From NCBI RefSeq assembly GCF_051245535.1, contig NZ_CP195303.1, positions 1,612,001 through 1,676,000 of the forward strand: a stretch of 64,000 nucleotides of DNA, given 5' to 3'. Below the pieces are notes generated by a model. The model was not told where the DNA came from, did not search any database, and worked only from the letters and a program-made list of their open reading frames with translations. The translations under genes were made by a program, and so were the position numbers. Shown piece after piece: positions 26,510 to 35,506 of this stretch. Every line of letters starts with the position of its first letter. The stretch's first letter is position 1. The stretch is from Micavibrio aeruginosavorus_D (GTDB taxonomy: Bacteria; Pseudomonadota; Alphaproteobacteria; Micavibrionales; Micavibrionaceae).

Positions 26510-27599
26510 CTACAGGCCGAACTGATACCGCGCCAGAAAACCGATAATATTGTCATCGACATTGTCCTCTTCGGTGTTCTTCCACCCGGCCTCCAGCGTC
26601 AGGCCGTTGTCAAAATCATATCCGGCTGAAATCTGGGTCAGATGATCGTCCACATCATCCGCGCCCGTCACATCAATATCACGCATGGTATGCGCCAGCG
26701 TCAGGTTCCAACGTTCGTCAATGATCGTCTTAACACTACCACTTAAATAATCGCGATTTTCGTCATCGACGCCGCCAAAATTCTGGATGTCGGTATATTC
26801 AGCAAACATATCCAGATCGACCCGGTCCGTCACACCGAATTGATACCCCAGCGTACCAACCCAGCCGGATTCATCCGCCCCGCCCGTGGCGTGATCAGCG
26901 TCGCCTTCGCCCAGAAAGCGGTAACCCAGTTTGTAATACAGACCATCAACCCCGGCGACAGCGTCCCCATCCAGCCCAACAACGAAGGACGAGAAGTCCT
27001 CTGTATTCGACGCGCCGCCATCCTCTTTTTCAAACGTACCACGCCCGCGAATGATGGACTGGCTCAAAACGGTTGTATCGGCAAAAAACGTTGACCCCGT
27101 CACTGTATGCGTGCCCATCGTTTTTGTTTCAAACACATGAGCCACGCCAAAACCAATTTTTTCGGTGATTTCGTAATCTTCCGCAAAATCTTCACCCCAG
27201 ATACCGCGCCCCCATTCCCAGCCGAAGCCAAAGGCCGGATTAAATTTCCCGGCAAACACATGCCACGGCCCGTGGGTGAAGTTCAGTTTGATTTCTTCGG
27301 CATAGATCCCTTCATCTTCAAAAAACAGATCGTCGCCCGGCTCCGGATCGCGCACTGGCTCCAACACAAACGTGCCGTCGATATAGAATCGATCATTCAG
27401 GGTCAGGGTCGGCGCGACCTCGGTGCGAAAGAACATATTGGTGCGGTGATTATCCTCATTCGATGAATCCACCCCGCTCTCGCTCTGCAATTCCATCAGA
27501 ACATCGGCGCTGATACTCTGGGCCTGCGCCGCAGGACCACACAGGGCGGTCGCGAATAAAAAAGAATAAAAAAGAATAAAAACAATGCGATAACTTCAT
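26510..27599 (-). CDS. Outer-membrane beta-barrel protein, start out of frame because of a 10-bp repeat (apparent phase-OFF)
   Basis: The body of the gene (26510-27496, 328 codons) encodes alternating amphipathic strands ending in ARYQFGL, typical of a porin-like outer-membrane barrel. The only start with a good ribosome site is ATG 27599 (AAGGGA, 7-nt spacing). Its frame reads MKLSHCFYSFLFFFIR and stops after 47 codons because three copies of a 10-bp repeat shift it. Loss of one copy would give MKLSHCFYSFLFATALCGPAAQA, a good signal peptide, joined in frame to the barrel (359 aa). It is divergent from sitABCD, so a metal-related role is possible. A sequencing slip in the A-rich repeat is the alternative. 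Confidence 0.75.
27554..27583. repeat. Three tandem copies of a 10-bp repeat (GAATAAAAAA)
   Basis: Copies at 27554-27563, 27564-27573 and 27574-27583 (the last ends in C). They sit inside the signal-peptide coding region of the outer-membrane protein gene. Ten is not a multiple of three, so each gain or loss changes the reading frame. Two or five copies restore it. Confidence 0.9.
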
Positions 27600-27638
27600 T
27601 TCAAGTCCCTTATGGCGGTTTTAGTTCTTGCTTATAAG

Positions 27639-27654
27639 TTTAGCCTATGCTAAA
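27639..27654. promoter_or_regulatory. MntR/DtxR-like palindrome in the omp-sitA intergenic region
   Basis: TTTAGC-CTAT-GCTAAA is a perfect inverted repeat, 40 bp before the sitA start and 39 bp before the divergent barrel start. The form resembles DtxR/MntR boxes, and an MntR-type gene ends the sit operon. It could control both directions. Confidence 0.65.
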
Positions 27655-27694
27655 AATTGAACATAGCACTAAATTTTATAAGGAACGACCCCAA

Positions 27695-28642
27695 ATGTCA
27701 CGACCCTCTATGCCGATTTTCTCATTCCGTCCTGTCGCTCTAGCGCTGACCCTGATGGCGCTGGCGTTGCCCCATGATGCATGGGCGGCGGATCAGAAAA
27801 AGATCAAGGCCGTGACCACCTTCACCGTCATCGCCGATATTGCTCGCAACGTGGCGGGCGATGCCGCCATCGTTGAATCCATCACCAAACCCGGTGCCGA
27901 AATTCACGATTACCAACCCACGCCGCAGGATATTATCCGCGCCCAAGGGGCCGACATTATTTTATGGAACGGCATGAATCTGGAACGCTGGTTCGAGCGC
28001 TTCCTGCAAGATGTCAAAGATGTGCCCAGCGTTGTGGTGTCCGATGGCGTTGAACCCATATCAATTTACGAAGGCCCCTACACCGGAAAACCAAACCCGC
28101 ACGCATGGATGTCGACGGAAAATGCTATTCTGTATGTCGATAATATCCGCAAGGCGTTTGTCGCCGTCGACCCGGCCAATGCCGACATTTACAACAAAAA
28201 TGCAACGGCCTACACCTACAAAATCCGCGCCCTTAAAGCCGATTTGATCCCCATGCTGGAGAATATTCCCAAGGACCAGCGTTATCTGGTCACCAGCGAA
28301 GGCGCGTTCAGCTACCTCGCCCGCGATCTGAAGATGAAAGAGGTCTATCTGTGGCCCATCAATGCGGACCAGCAGGGCACCCCGCAACAGGTGCGCACCG
28401 TCATCGACCGCGTGCGTGAAGAAAATATTCCGGTCGTGTTTAGCGAAAGCACCATTTCCGACCGCCCGGCGAAGCAGGTCGCATCGGAAACGGGCGCGGC
28501 CTATGGCGGTGTACTCTATGTCGACTCACTCAGCGAACAGGATGGCCCGGTGCCGACCTATCTGGACCTGCTGAAAGTGACCACGCACACCATTGCCGAA
28601 GGGTTCCAAACGGGCCTGAAGAAAACAGCGGAGAAAAAATAA
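27695..28642 (+). CDS. sitA: Manganese/iron ABC transporter, periplasmic metal-binding protein
   Basis: A 315-aa cluster A-I solute-binding protein. ATG 27695 follows AAGGA; the earlier ATG at 27647 lies in the operator. The signal peptide ends ALPHDAWA. Metal ligands H71 (GAEIHDYQPTPQD), H136 (NPHAWMS), E202 (TSEGAFSYLARD) and D277 form the His-His-Glu-Asp set seen in Mn/Fe-type members, and YLWPINADQQGTPQQV is typical of SitA/YfeA. It delivers metal to the membrane complex. Its stop overlaps the next start (TAATG). Confidence 0.93.
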   Translation: MSRPSMPIFSFRPVALALTLMALALPHDAWAADQKKIKAVTTFTVIADIARNVAGDAAIVESITKPGAEIHDYQPTPQDIIRAQGADIILWNGMNLERWFERFLQDVKDVPSVVVSDGVEPISIYEGPYTGKPNPHAWMSTENAILYVDNIRKAFVAVDPANADIYNKNATAYTYKIRALKADLIPMLENIPKDQRYLVTSEGAFSYLARDLKMKEVYLWPINADQQGTPQQVRTVIDRVREENIPVVFSESTISDRPAKQVASETGAAYGGVLYVDSLSEQDGPVPTYLDLLKVTTHTIAEGFQTGLKKTAEKK

Positions 28643-29511
28643 TGAACGACGCCACGATTCACCTGCACAATGTCGGCGTAATATACCCGAACGGGCACAG
28701 CGCCCTGCACGACGTGAATGTCACGCTGCATTCCGGGGTGATTTGCGGCCTTGTCGGGGTGAACGGGGCGGGAAAATCGACCTTGTTCAAAACCATGATG
28801 GGGTTTATCACCCCCACCACGGGCACGGTCACCATTGCCGGACAAAGCGTGAAGCAGGCCCTGCGCCGGAATATGGTCGCCTATGTCCCGCAGACGGAGG
28901 AAGTGGACTGGAACTTCCCCGTTCTGGTCGAAGACGTGGTGATGATGGGCCGATATGGCCATATGGGCTTCCTGCGCAACCCGAAACAACCCGACCGTGA
29001 TGCGGTGGACAGCGCCCTGAAACGCGTGGGCATGTTTGATTACAAAAAACGCCAAATTGGTGAGCTGAGCGGTGGACAGAAAAAACGTATTTTCGTCGCC
29101 CGCGCATTGGCCCAGGGCGGGTCGATCATCCTGCTGGATGAACCCTTCACCGGCGTTGATATTCAAACCGAAGCGTCCTTGATCGAACTGTTCCGGTCGC
29201 TGGCCGCCGAAGGGCGCATGATTTTGGTCTCCACCCACAATCTGGGCAGTGTGCCGAGTTTCTGTGATGAGGTCATTTTGATCAATCGCACGGTCGTCGC
29301 CTATGGCCCGGTGGAAACCACCTTTACCGAAGCCAATTTGACCAAGGTGTTTGGCGGCATGTTGCGCCACCTGCAACTGGCCGGGCGCGATCTGCATGAT
29401 GATGAAGATTCGCGCTGTGTCACGGTGCTGACCGATGATGAACGCCCGCTGGTCCTGTACGGGGAACAGGGCGGCGAGCGAATCGTAAAAACAGGGCGCG
29501 ATAAATCATGA
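28642..29511 (+). CDS. sitB: Manganese/iron ABC transporter ATPase
   Basis: This 289-aa ABC ATPase has Walker A GVNGAGKST, signature ELSGGQKKRIFVARAL, Walker B IILLDEPFTGVD and switch His in LVSTHNLGS. It powers import through the two permeases encoded next. A C-terminal extension of about 40 residues (RDLHDDEDSRCVTVLTDDER) follows the catalytic domain, as in SitB/YfeB relatives. Starts and stops overlap with sitA and sitC. Confidence 0.94.
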   Translation: MNDATIHLHNVGVIYPNGHSALHDVNVTLHSGVICGLVGVNGAGKSTLFKTMMGFITPTTGTVTIAGQSVKQALRRNMVAYVPQTEEVDWNFPVLVEDVVMMGRYGHMGFLRNPKQPDRDAVDSALKRVGMFDYKKRQIGELSGGQKKRIFVARALAQGGSIILLDEPFTGVDIQTEASLIELFRSLAAEGRMILVSTHNLGSVPSFCDEVILINRTVVAYGPVETTFTEANLTKVFGGMLRHLQLAGRDLHDDEDSRCVTVLTDDERPLVLYGEQGGERIVKTGRDKS

Positions 29512-30365
29512 TCGACCTGCTGCTCGAACCTTTTACCTATATGTATATGGTGAAAGCCATTGGCGTCAGCGCGCTGGTCGGGTGTGTGTGCGCTTTTCTG
29601 TCATCGTACTTGATGCTCAAGGGCTGGTCCCTGATGGGGGATGCGCTGGCGCATTCCATCGTGCCCGGTGTGGCGTTGGCCTATCTTCTGGCTTTGCCTT
29701 ACGCTGTCGGCGCGTTTTTTGCGGGGCTTCTGGCCGCGGGCAGCATGGCGCTGGTCCGGCAGAAAACGAAATTGCGCGAAGACACCATTATCGGCCTGAT
29801 CTTCACCACGTTTTTTGCCGTTGGCCTGTTGCTGGTGTCCATCAACCCGATGGCGGTGAATATTCAATCCATCGTGTTGGGCAATATTCTGGCCATTTCC
29901 GATTCCGACGTGATGCAAGTGGTGATTATTTCCGTAATCTGCCTGATTGCACTCACCTTAAAATGGCGGGATTTGATGGCGGTGTTTTTTGATGAAAAAC
30001 ACGCCCAATCTATCGGCCTGCATGTCATGCCGTTGAAAATCCTGTTCTTCACTTTGCTCAGCGCCGCGACCGTGGCCGCGTTGCAAACTGTGGGCGCATG
30101 TCTGGTCATCGCCATGGTGGTCACACCGGGGGCGACGGCGTACCTGTTGACCGACCGTTTTGGCCGCTTGATTGCCATTGCCGTGGCCATCGGCACGCTG
30201 ACCAGCGCCATGGGCGCCTATGCCAGCTATTACCTGAACGCCAACCCGGGCGGGTTGATTGTGTGTTTGCAAACAATCCTGTTTTTCGGCGCATTCCTGT
30301 TTTCGCCGAAATACGGGTTGGTGCCGCGTAAACGCGCCATGCGCAACGCCGCAATGGGGGTATAG
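29508..30365 (+). CDS. sitC: Manganese/iron ABC transporter permease
   Basis: This 285-aa ABC-3 family permease has about eight hydrophobic segments. LKGWSLMGDALAHSIVPGVA near residue 38 is the family's conserved cytoplasmic/membrane motif, and MVVTPGATAYLLTDRFGRL is the coupling region. It starts within the sitB stop (ATGA). It is paralogous to the next gene, with which it would form the heteromeric channel. Confidence 0.93.
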   Translation: MIDLLLEPFTYMYMVKAIGVSALVGCVCAFLSSYLMLKGWSLMGDALAHSIVPGVALAYLLALPYAVGAFFAGLLAAGSMALVRQKTKLREDTIIGLIFTTFFAVGLLLVSINPMAVNIQSIVLGNILAISDSDVMQVVIISVICLIALTLKWRDLMAVFFDEKHAQSIGLHVMPLKILFFTLLSAATVAALQTVGACLVIAMVVTPGATAYLLTDRFGRLIAIAVAIGTLTSAMGAYASYYLNANPGGLIVCLQTILFFGAFLFSPKYGLVPRKRAMRNAAMGV

Positions 30366-30368
30366 GAC

Positions 30369-31211
30369 ATGGACACGCTGTACTCCTTCCTGATCGAACC
30401 GCTGTCGCATGATTTTATGCAACGCGCTTTGATCATCTCCACCATGATCGGTGTGGTGTGTTCGGTCTTTTCCTGTTTTCTGGTCCTCAAAGGCTGGTCC
30501 CTGATGGGGGATGCGGTGTCGCATGCCGTCCTGCCGGGCATTGCCATTGCCTATGTCGTGGGTATTCCCATGGCCATCGGGGCCTTTGCCGCGGGTCTGC
30601 TCTGCGCCATCGGCACGGGGTATTTAAAGAACAACAGCCGGGTGAAAGAAGACGCCGTCATGGGCATTTTGTTTTCCGGCATGTTTGCGCTTGGGCTTAT
30701 CTTGCTGACAAAAATCGAAACTGACGTGCATTTGCTGCACATCCTGTTCGGCAACGTGCTGGGTATTTCCACCCGCGATATGGTCGAGGCCGGAACGATT
30801 GCCACGATTGTTACCGTCATTATGGTGGTGAAACGCCGTGACCTGATGCTCTATTGCTTTGACCCCGCTCATGCCGCCGTTCTGGGCCTACCCGTTAAAC
30901 TCCTGCATTTCGGTCTGCTGACCCTGCTGGCTCTGACCATCGTGTCGGCATTGAAAGCGGCGGGGATTATTCTGGTTGTCGCCATGCTGATTGCGCCGGG
31001 GGCGATTGGATTTCTGGTGACACGGTCGTTTGACCGCATGATGATGGTGGCTGTTGGTGTTTCCGTCTTTTCCTGTCTGGCCGGAACGATTATAAGTTTT
31101 CACATCGATGCGGCGACGGCCCCGTTGATTGTTGTTATTCAATCCCTGTTCTTTCTGGGGGCTTTGGTGTGGTCCACCACACGCCGCCCAACGGTAAAGG
31201 CAAACGCATGA
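30369..31211 (+). CDS. sitD: Manganese/iron ABC transporter permease (second)
   Basis: This 280-aa ABC-3 permease shares LKGWSLMGDAVSHAVLPGIA and MLIAPGAIGFLVTRSFDRM with sitC. It starts 3 bp after the sitC stop and its stop overlaps the mntR start. It forms the membrane channel with SitC. Confidence 0.93.
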   Translation: MDTLYSFLIEPLSHDFMQRALIISTMIGVVCSVFSCFLVLKGWSLMGDAVSHAVLPGIAIAYVVGIPMAIGAFAAGLLCAIGTGYLKNNSRVKEDAVMGILFSGMFALGLILLTKIETDVHLLHILFGNVLGISTRDMVEAGTIATIVTVIMVVKRRDLMLYCFDPAHAAVLGLPVKLLHFGLLTLLALTIVSALKAAGIILVVAMLIAPGAIGFLVTRSFDRMMMVAVGVSVFSCLAGTIISFHIDAATAPLIVVIQSLFFLGALVWSTTRRPTVKANA

Positions 31212-31642
31212 CACCCAAAAAGAAAAAACTGGTTCTGGCCGATCCACAGACACAATCACAATGGTTTTCCCGCGTGCGCGAAGCGCACCAAACGGAAACC
31301 ACCGAAGATTATGTGGAACTGATCGCCGATCTGATCGGCGCGCAACAGGAAGCGCGCCTGAGTGATTTATCCGCCCGGCTGGGCGTGTCCCATGCCACGG
31401 CCAGCAAGGTCATCTCTCGCCTGAAAGACGAAGGCTATGTCGACAGTGAACCCTATCGCTCCATCTTCCTGACCGACAAGGGCTGGACATTGGCGCAGAA
31501 ATGCAAGGAACGGCACGAAATCGTTCTGGCCTTCCTGATCCGGCTGGGCGTGCCGCCGGATACGGCCGAATTTGATGCCGAGGGCATCGAACACCATATC
31601 AGCGCCGAAACGCTGGATATTTTCCGCCGCTTCAAGGGGTAA
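31208..31642 (+). CDS. mntR: DtxR/MntR-family metal-dependent repressor
   Basis: A 144-aa protein; ATG 31208 overlaps the sitD stop (ATGA), and the longer frame is rejected. It has the winged helix ARLSDLSARLGVSHATASKVI and the dimerisation/metal region with KERHEIVLAFL and DAEGIEHHIS, which supply the Glu/His ligands of MntR. There is no SH3-like C-terminal domain, so it is the short MntR type. It is co-transcribed with the transporter and likely binds the palindrome before sitA when Mn or Fe is plentiful. Confidence 0.92.
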   Translation: MTPKKKKLVLADPQTQSQWFSRVREAHQTETTEDYVELIADLIGAQQEARLSDLSARLGVSHATASKVISRLKDEGYVDSEPYRSIFLTDKGWTLAQKCKERHEIVLAFLIRLGVPPDTAEFDAEGIEHHISAETLDIFRRFKG

Positions 31643-31717
31643 GCCCCCCTTTTCCACCGCCGCCGCCTGTGCTAGTCATAAGGCTCACTCCACACGCACA
31701 ATGACGGTGAGCGGACC

Positions 31718-31936
31718 ATGACGATCGAACAAGCGCTGGAAGCAGTTTACGTATCTTTGGACAATGATAACGAAAACATTGATGAATGCATCGATGCGCT
31801 GAAAGCCGTTTTGAAAACCAATGGCGCCGCCAACGTCACCGTTGATCCGAACCGCCTGCCGCAAAATAACCGTCAGGGCCGCAAAATGATGCAATCGTAT
31901 TTCAAACGCCGCGGCGTTACGGTTGTTTTTGCATAA
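31718..31936 (+). CDS. Small hypothetical protein (72 aa)
   Basis: This short protein starts at ATG 31718, preceded by GGTGAGCGG. The N-terminal half is acidic and helical (YVSLDNDNENIDECIDALKAV) and the C-terminal half basic (GRKMMQSYFKRRGVTVVF). I recognise no family. Codon use resembles the neighbours, and it is the only sensible frame in this gap. Confidence 0.6.
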   Translation: MTIEQALEAVYVSLDNDNENIDECIDALKAVLKTNGAANVTVDPNRLPQNNRQGRKMMQSYFKRRGVTVVFA

Positions 31937-32043
31937 AAATCAACATATTACTCGATATATACAGATCCTTGCCCCGACACCTATATAATTGTGGGGCCAT
32001 CCTTTGGTAGTATGGCCGGACAATTTTTGGACGGGATCGGGTT

Positions 32044-33852
32044 ATGAGTGGCATTGAATTCTTCGGCATCGCCTGGGACATCTGGCTGATTTACGGCCTG
32101 ATCATTGGCGTGTTTGTGGCGTTCCTGCTGGAACGGATGCCGCCCGATATTATCGCGCTCGGCGCACTGGCCATCCTGATCCTGACCGGCATCCTGACCA
32201 CCAAAGACGCGTTGAGCGTGTTCAGCAACCCGGCCCCCATCACCATCGGGGCCATGTTCATTATTTCCGCCGCGCTGGAACGCACGGGGTGCGTGGAATA
32301 TCTGGGGCGCAGCATCAATCGCTTTGCGGGCAAGGGACAATTGGGCCTTATTCTCGCCGTCACGCCTGTGGCGCTGGTCATCTCGGCCTTTATGAACAAC
32401 ACGCCGGTTGTTGTGGTTTTAACTCCCGTTCTGATCGCGCTGGCGCGCAAGATGGATATTGCGTCATCCAAAGTTTTGATCCCCCTGTCCTATGCCGCCA
32501 TTCTGGGCGGCACCACGACATTGATCGGCACATCCACCAACCTGCTGGTCAGCGGGATTGCCGAGAATAGCGGCGCGGCCCGTTTTTCCATGTTTGAAAT
32601 TACTGTCCCCGGCCTGATCCTCGCCGCCGCCGGGACGTTGTTTATGGTGTTGATCGGCCGCCATTTGCTGCCCACGCGGCAATCGCTGTCCAGCATGATT
32701 GGCGGCGGTACGGGTAAAAAATATATCGCCCAGTTGCTGGTCCCACATAATTCGGCCCTGATCGGACAGAAGCTGACCAGCTCGATGCTGAACAAGGGCG
32801 AGGATACCCATATTCTGGACGTGATCCGCCACGGCGATTCCATGAAGGACCATCTGGACGAATTGTTGCTGAAAGCCGGTGACCGCATCGTCATGGAAAC
32901 CAACGCCGGGGAAATTCTGGGCATCAAGGAATCCGGCGCGGTCGAATTTGATACCAGCACGATCAGCGATTTCGAACCGGTCAGCGCATCGCAAAACGTG
33001 GTGGTCGAAGGGATTGTAGGCAACAACTCCCCCCTGGTCGGAAAAATGGTGTCCGCCCTGCGCTTCCGCCGCAATTACGGCGTTTACGTCGTCGGCGTGC
33101 ATCAGGCCGAACACCGCACCGCCATCGGCGGCCCGAAACGCCAGCAATTGCAAATGGGCGACGCCCTGTTGCTGGAAGGCCCGATTCAGGGCATGACGCA
33201 GTTGTTTGAAGATAGCGGCCTAGTCAATTTGACGGTGCAGGAAGAACAACCGATGCGCCGGAACAAAGCGCCACTGGCCGTGCTGACCCTGATCGCCGTG
33301 GTCGGGCTGGCCGCTTTGGACGTCATGCCGATTGCGGCGCTGTCAATTATTGGTGCGTTTTTCGTCACCGTGACCCGCTGTATCGAACCGCGTGATATTT
33401 ACAAAACCATTGACTGGTCGATCCTGTTCCTGATTTTCGGCATGCTGGGATTATCACTCGGCATGGAACGCACCGGCGCGGCTGCGCTGGTGGTGGAACA
33501 GGTGGTGCAACTGGCCGAAACGCTGGGCGGACCGCTGATGATTTTGGCGGTGTTTTATATTCTGACGTCCGTCCTGACCGAAATTGTCAGCAACAACGCC
33601 GTGGCCGCCCTGTTGGCGCCGATTGCGATTGGCGTGGCCACATCACTGGGGCTGGACCCCAAACCGTTCCTGGTCGCGGTCATGTTCGCGGCCAGCGCCA
33701 GTTTCGCCACACCCATCGGGTACCAGACCAACACCTTCGTCTATGGTGCCGGTGGATATAAATTCAAAGACTTTCTGGTTGTCGGAATTCCGATGAACCT
33801 GATCATGTTTGCGGTATCGATGGTCGTCATTCCAAAATTCTGGCCGCTGTAA
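32044..33852 (+). CDS. SLC13/DASS-type anion transporter with TrkA-C domains
   Basis: A 602-aa membrane protein with two transport repeats flanking a soluble insert of about 200 residues. TTLIGTSTNLLVSG in the first half and EIVSNNAVAAL with YQTNTFVYGAGG in the second are the SNT-type sodium and substrate motifs of the divalent anion:sodium symporter family. The insert has two RCK_C (TrkA-C) domains (about 225-290 and 310-385), a common arrangement in bacterial SLC13 members of unknown substrate. Sulfate or dicarboxylates are possible. It is monocistronic and convergent with prmB. Confidence 0.88.
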   Translation: MSGIEFFGIAWDIWLIYGLIIGVFVAFLLERMPPDIIALGALAILILTGILTTKDALSVFSNPAPITIGAMFIISAALERTGCVEYLGRSINRFAGKGQLGLILAVTPVALVISAFMNNTPVVVVLTPVLIALARKMDIASSKVLIPLSYAAILGGTTTLIGTSTNLLVSGIAENSGAARFSMFEITVPGLILAAAGTLFMVLIGRHLLPTRQSLSSMIGGGTGKKYIAQLLVPHNSALIGQKLTSSMLNKGEDTHILDVIRHGDSMKDHLDELLLKAGDRIVMETNAGEILGIKESGAVEFDTSTISDFEPVSASQNVVVEGIVGNNSPLVGKMVSALRFRRNYGVYVVGVHQAEHRTAIGGPKRQQLQMGDALLLEGPIQGMTQLFEDSGLVNLTVQEEQPMRRNKAPLAVLTLIAVVGLAALDVMPIAALSIIGAFFVTVTRCIEPRDIYKTIDWSILFLIFGMLGLSLGMERTGAAALVVEQVVQLAETLGGPLMILAVFYILTSVLTEIVSNNAVAALLAPIAIGVATSLGLDPKPFLVAVMFAASASFATPIGYQTNTFVYGAGGYKFKDFLVVGIPMNLIMFAVSMVVIPKFWPL

Positions 33853-33855
33853 CGC

Positions 33856-34806
33856 TTAACCTTCCAGCAATTCATCCCGGGTGATCCAGAACACTTCGCC
33901 GTGGCTGTCTTCTGTATCCAGCCAGAGGAAGGGCAAGCTGTCATACTCGTCCTCAATGATATATTGCCCCGTGCCGATTTCGCACAGCAGGCCGCCATCA
34001 TCACTCAGATAATCCGGGGCTTCGGCCAGAATGCGGCGCACGATGTCCATGCCATCCCCACCGCCATCCAATGCCATGGACGGCTCCGCCCGATATTCCG
34101 GCGGCAAGGCAGCCATTTCTTCGGAATCGACATAAGGCGGATTGGTGATAATCAGGTCGTATGTTTTACCCTTTAACGGCGCAAACAAATCGCCGTGGTG
34201 CAAATGCACGCGATCTTCAAGCCCAAGGTCCTTCACATTCCGTTCCGCCACGGCCAACGCATCCTTGGACAAATCCACCGCATCAATTGTTGCATTCGGG
34301 AACAAATGCGCCGCCAGAATGGCCAGACACCCCGACCCCGTGCACAGATCCAGCACGGATGTAATTTCCCACGGATCGGCGATGCCGATAAATCCATCTT
34401 CGGCACACAGAATTTCACCGATGTAAGAACGCGGAACAATCACGCGCTCATCCACATAAAATGGAATGCCCTGAATATAGGCACGATTGAGCAAATACGA
34501 TGCCGGTTTGCGCGTGTCGATGCGGGCATTGATCAGCCCGATCATTTTTTCCCGCTCCGCCCCGATCAACCGCGCATCCAGATAGGGTTCCAGTTGATCA
34601 ACCGGCAAATGCAACCCTTCCAGCACCATAAACACCGCTTCGTCATACGCATTCGTCGTGCCGTGACCAAAGGACACATCGGCTTCAATCATGCGGCTGA
34701 CGCCATAGCGGATAAAATCACGCACGGTCAGAAGGTCATCGAGGGCGGTCGAGGATGTTTGTGGCACGGTTGTGGATTCCTGTTTGAAAAGGGTATTAAA
34801 AACCAC
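33856..34806 (-). CDS. prmB: 50S ribosomal protein L3 N5-glutamine methyltransferase PrmB
   Basis: This 316-aa Rossmann methyltransferase has SAM motif VLDLCTGSGCLAI and catalytic NPPYVDSEEM, the PrmA/HemK signature for amide methylation. The N-terminal domain TVRDFIRYGVSRMIEADVSFGHGT and AYDEAVFMVLEGLHLP is specific to PrmB rather than PrmC. It methylates a glutamine on ribosomal protein L3. The called start is GTG 34806; the true start could be slightly inside. It is convergent with the transporter gene. Confidence 0.93.
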   Translation of the reverse strand: MVFNTLFKQESTTVPQTSSTALDDLLTVRDFIRYGVSRMIEADVSFGHGTTNAYDEAVFMVLEGLHLPVDQLEPYLDARLIGAEREKMIGLINARIDTRKPASYLLNRAYIQGIPFYVDERVIVPRSYIGEILCAEDGFIGIADPWEITSVLDLCTGSGCLAILAAHLFPNATIDAVDLSKDALAVAERNVKDLGLEDRVHLHHGDLFAPLKGKTYDLIITNPPYVDSEEMAALPPEYRAEPSMALDGGGDGMDIVRRILAEAPDYLSDDGGLLCEIGTGQYIIEDEYDSLPFLWLDTEDSHGEVFWITRDELLEG

Positions 34807-34852
34807 ACCCCTTGTACCATTCCCTGCCTGCCTCTGTCACCCGTCCGCTTTA

Positions 34853-35167
34853 TTATCCCGCACACAACACATCCACAACACGGGCGATTTTATATCCCTC
34901 CGCCGGATGCTTTACCCCGCGCACCCGTTTTTGCAGATACTGCCCCAGAACAAAAGGGTCATAGGATTCCGGCATTCCCGTGGGGCCACGCGCATCATCG
35001 TCCGCCCCCAAATTCTGCACCACCGGCACCCAATCCGGTTCATCCGCGATCAGGGAATCCATGGAAATGCCCAGCGTGGCGCGCAGGCGGACAAACCCCT
35101 CCACCGGAACGCGGTCCGATCCCGCCTCATATTTCTGCACCTTGTGAACCGTCAGATAGGATAAGAA
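34853..35167 (-). pseudogene. Truncated XRE-family regulator next to the prophage
   Basis: The frame from 35167 to 34853 encodes LSYLTVHKVQKYEAGSDRVP..., the second half of an XRE helix-turn-helix. A non-HTH tail of about 60 residues follows. Helices 1 and 2 are missing, and the frame is closed by a stop at 35168-35170. A GTG at 35140 could start a 95-aa remnant. The break lies at a 19-bp sequence that recurs at 35320, near the left end of the prophage, so the 5' part was probably lost or moved by an insertion or rearrangement. Confidence 0.65.
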
Positions 35168-35339
35168 TTAGAGGGGTGGGCGGGATTAGGCGGTCCAGCG
35201 TGGGGTTACATGGCATAAGGCCAATAAAAATGGGGCTTTATGTGGTATTCAATGGGATGGCGTTTGCAGAACGTGCGTCACATGGTTTGAGAATTTTTTC
35301 GGCACTGATGCCCAAATCCGTCAGATAGGATGAGAATTT
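35151..35339. repeat. Pair of 19-bp direct repeats near the prophage left boundary
   Basis: GTCAGATAGGAT[A/G]AGAATT occurs at 35151-35169 and 35320-35338 with one mismatch, 169 bp apart. The first copy coincides with the break in the XRE gene. No gene is convincing between 35168 and 35506; short frames there have no recognisable features. Confidence 0.7.
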
Positions 35340-35410
35340 CAACCAACGCCGAACGGGGCTGTAAGGCGCAGCGTTCTGCGGTTTCTTCGCGGAATCGCGC
35401 CCTTGGTAGG

Positions 35411-35458
35411 TGTCCCAGAAAAGGGCACTTTAGCGTCCCAGTTCCCACTTCCGTCCCA
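35411..35458. repeat. Candidate left-end transposase binding repeats
   Basis: GTCCCA occurs at 35412-35417, 35435-35440 and 35453-35458, and TTCCCA at 35442-35447, within 50 bp. Clustered short repeats at the terminus are expected for MuA-type transposase binding. The TG at 35411 would be the phage terminus. Confidence 0.5.
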
Positions 35459-35506
35459 CTTCCTATATCTCGTTGATATTAAAAGAAAAAGAAATGTGAT
35501 CGAAAA

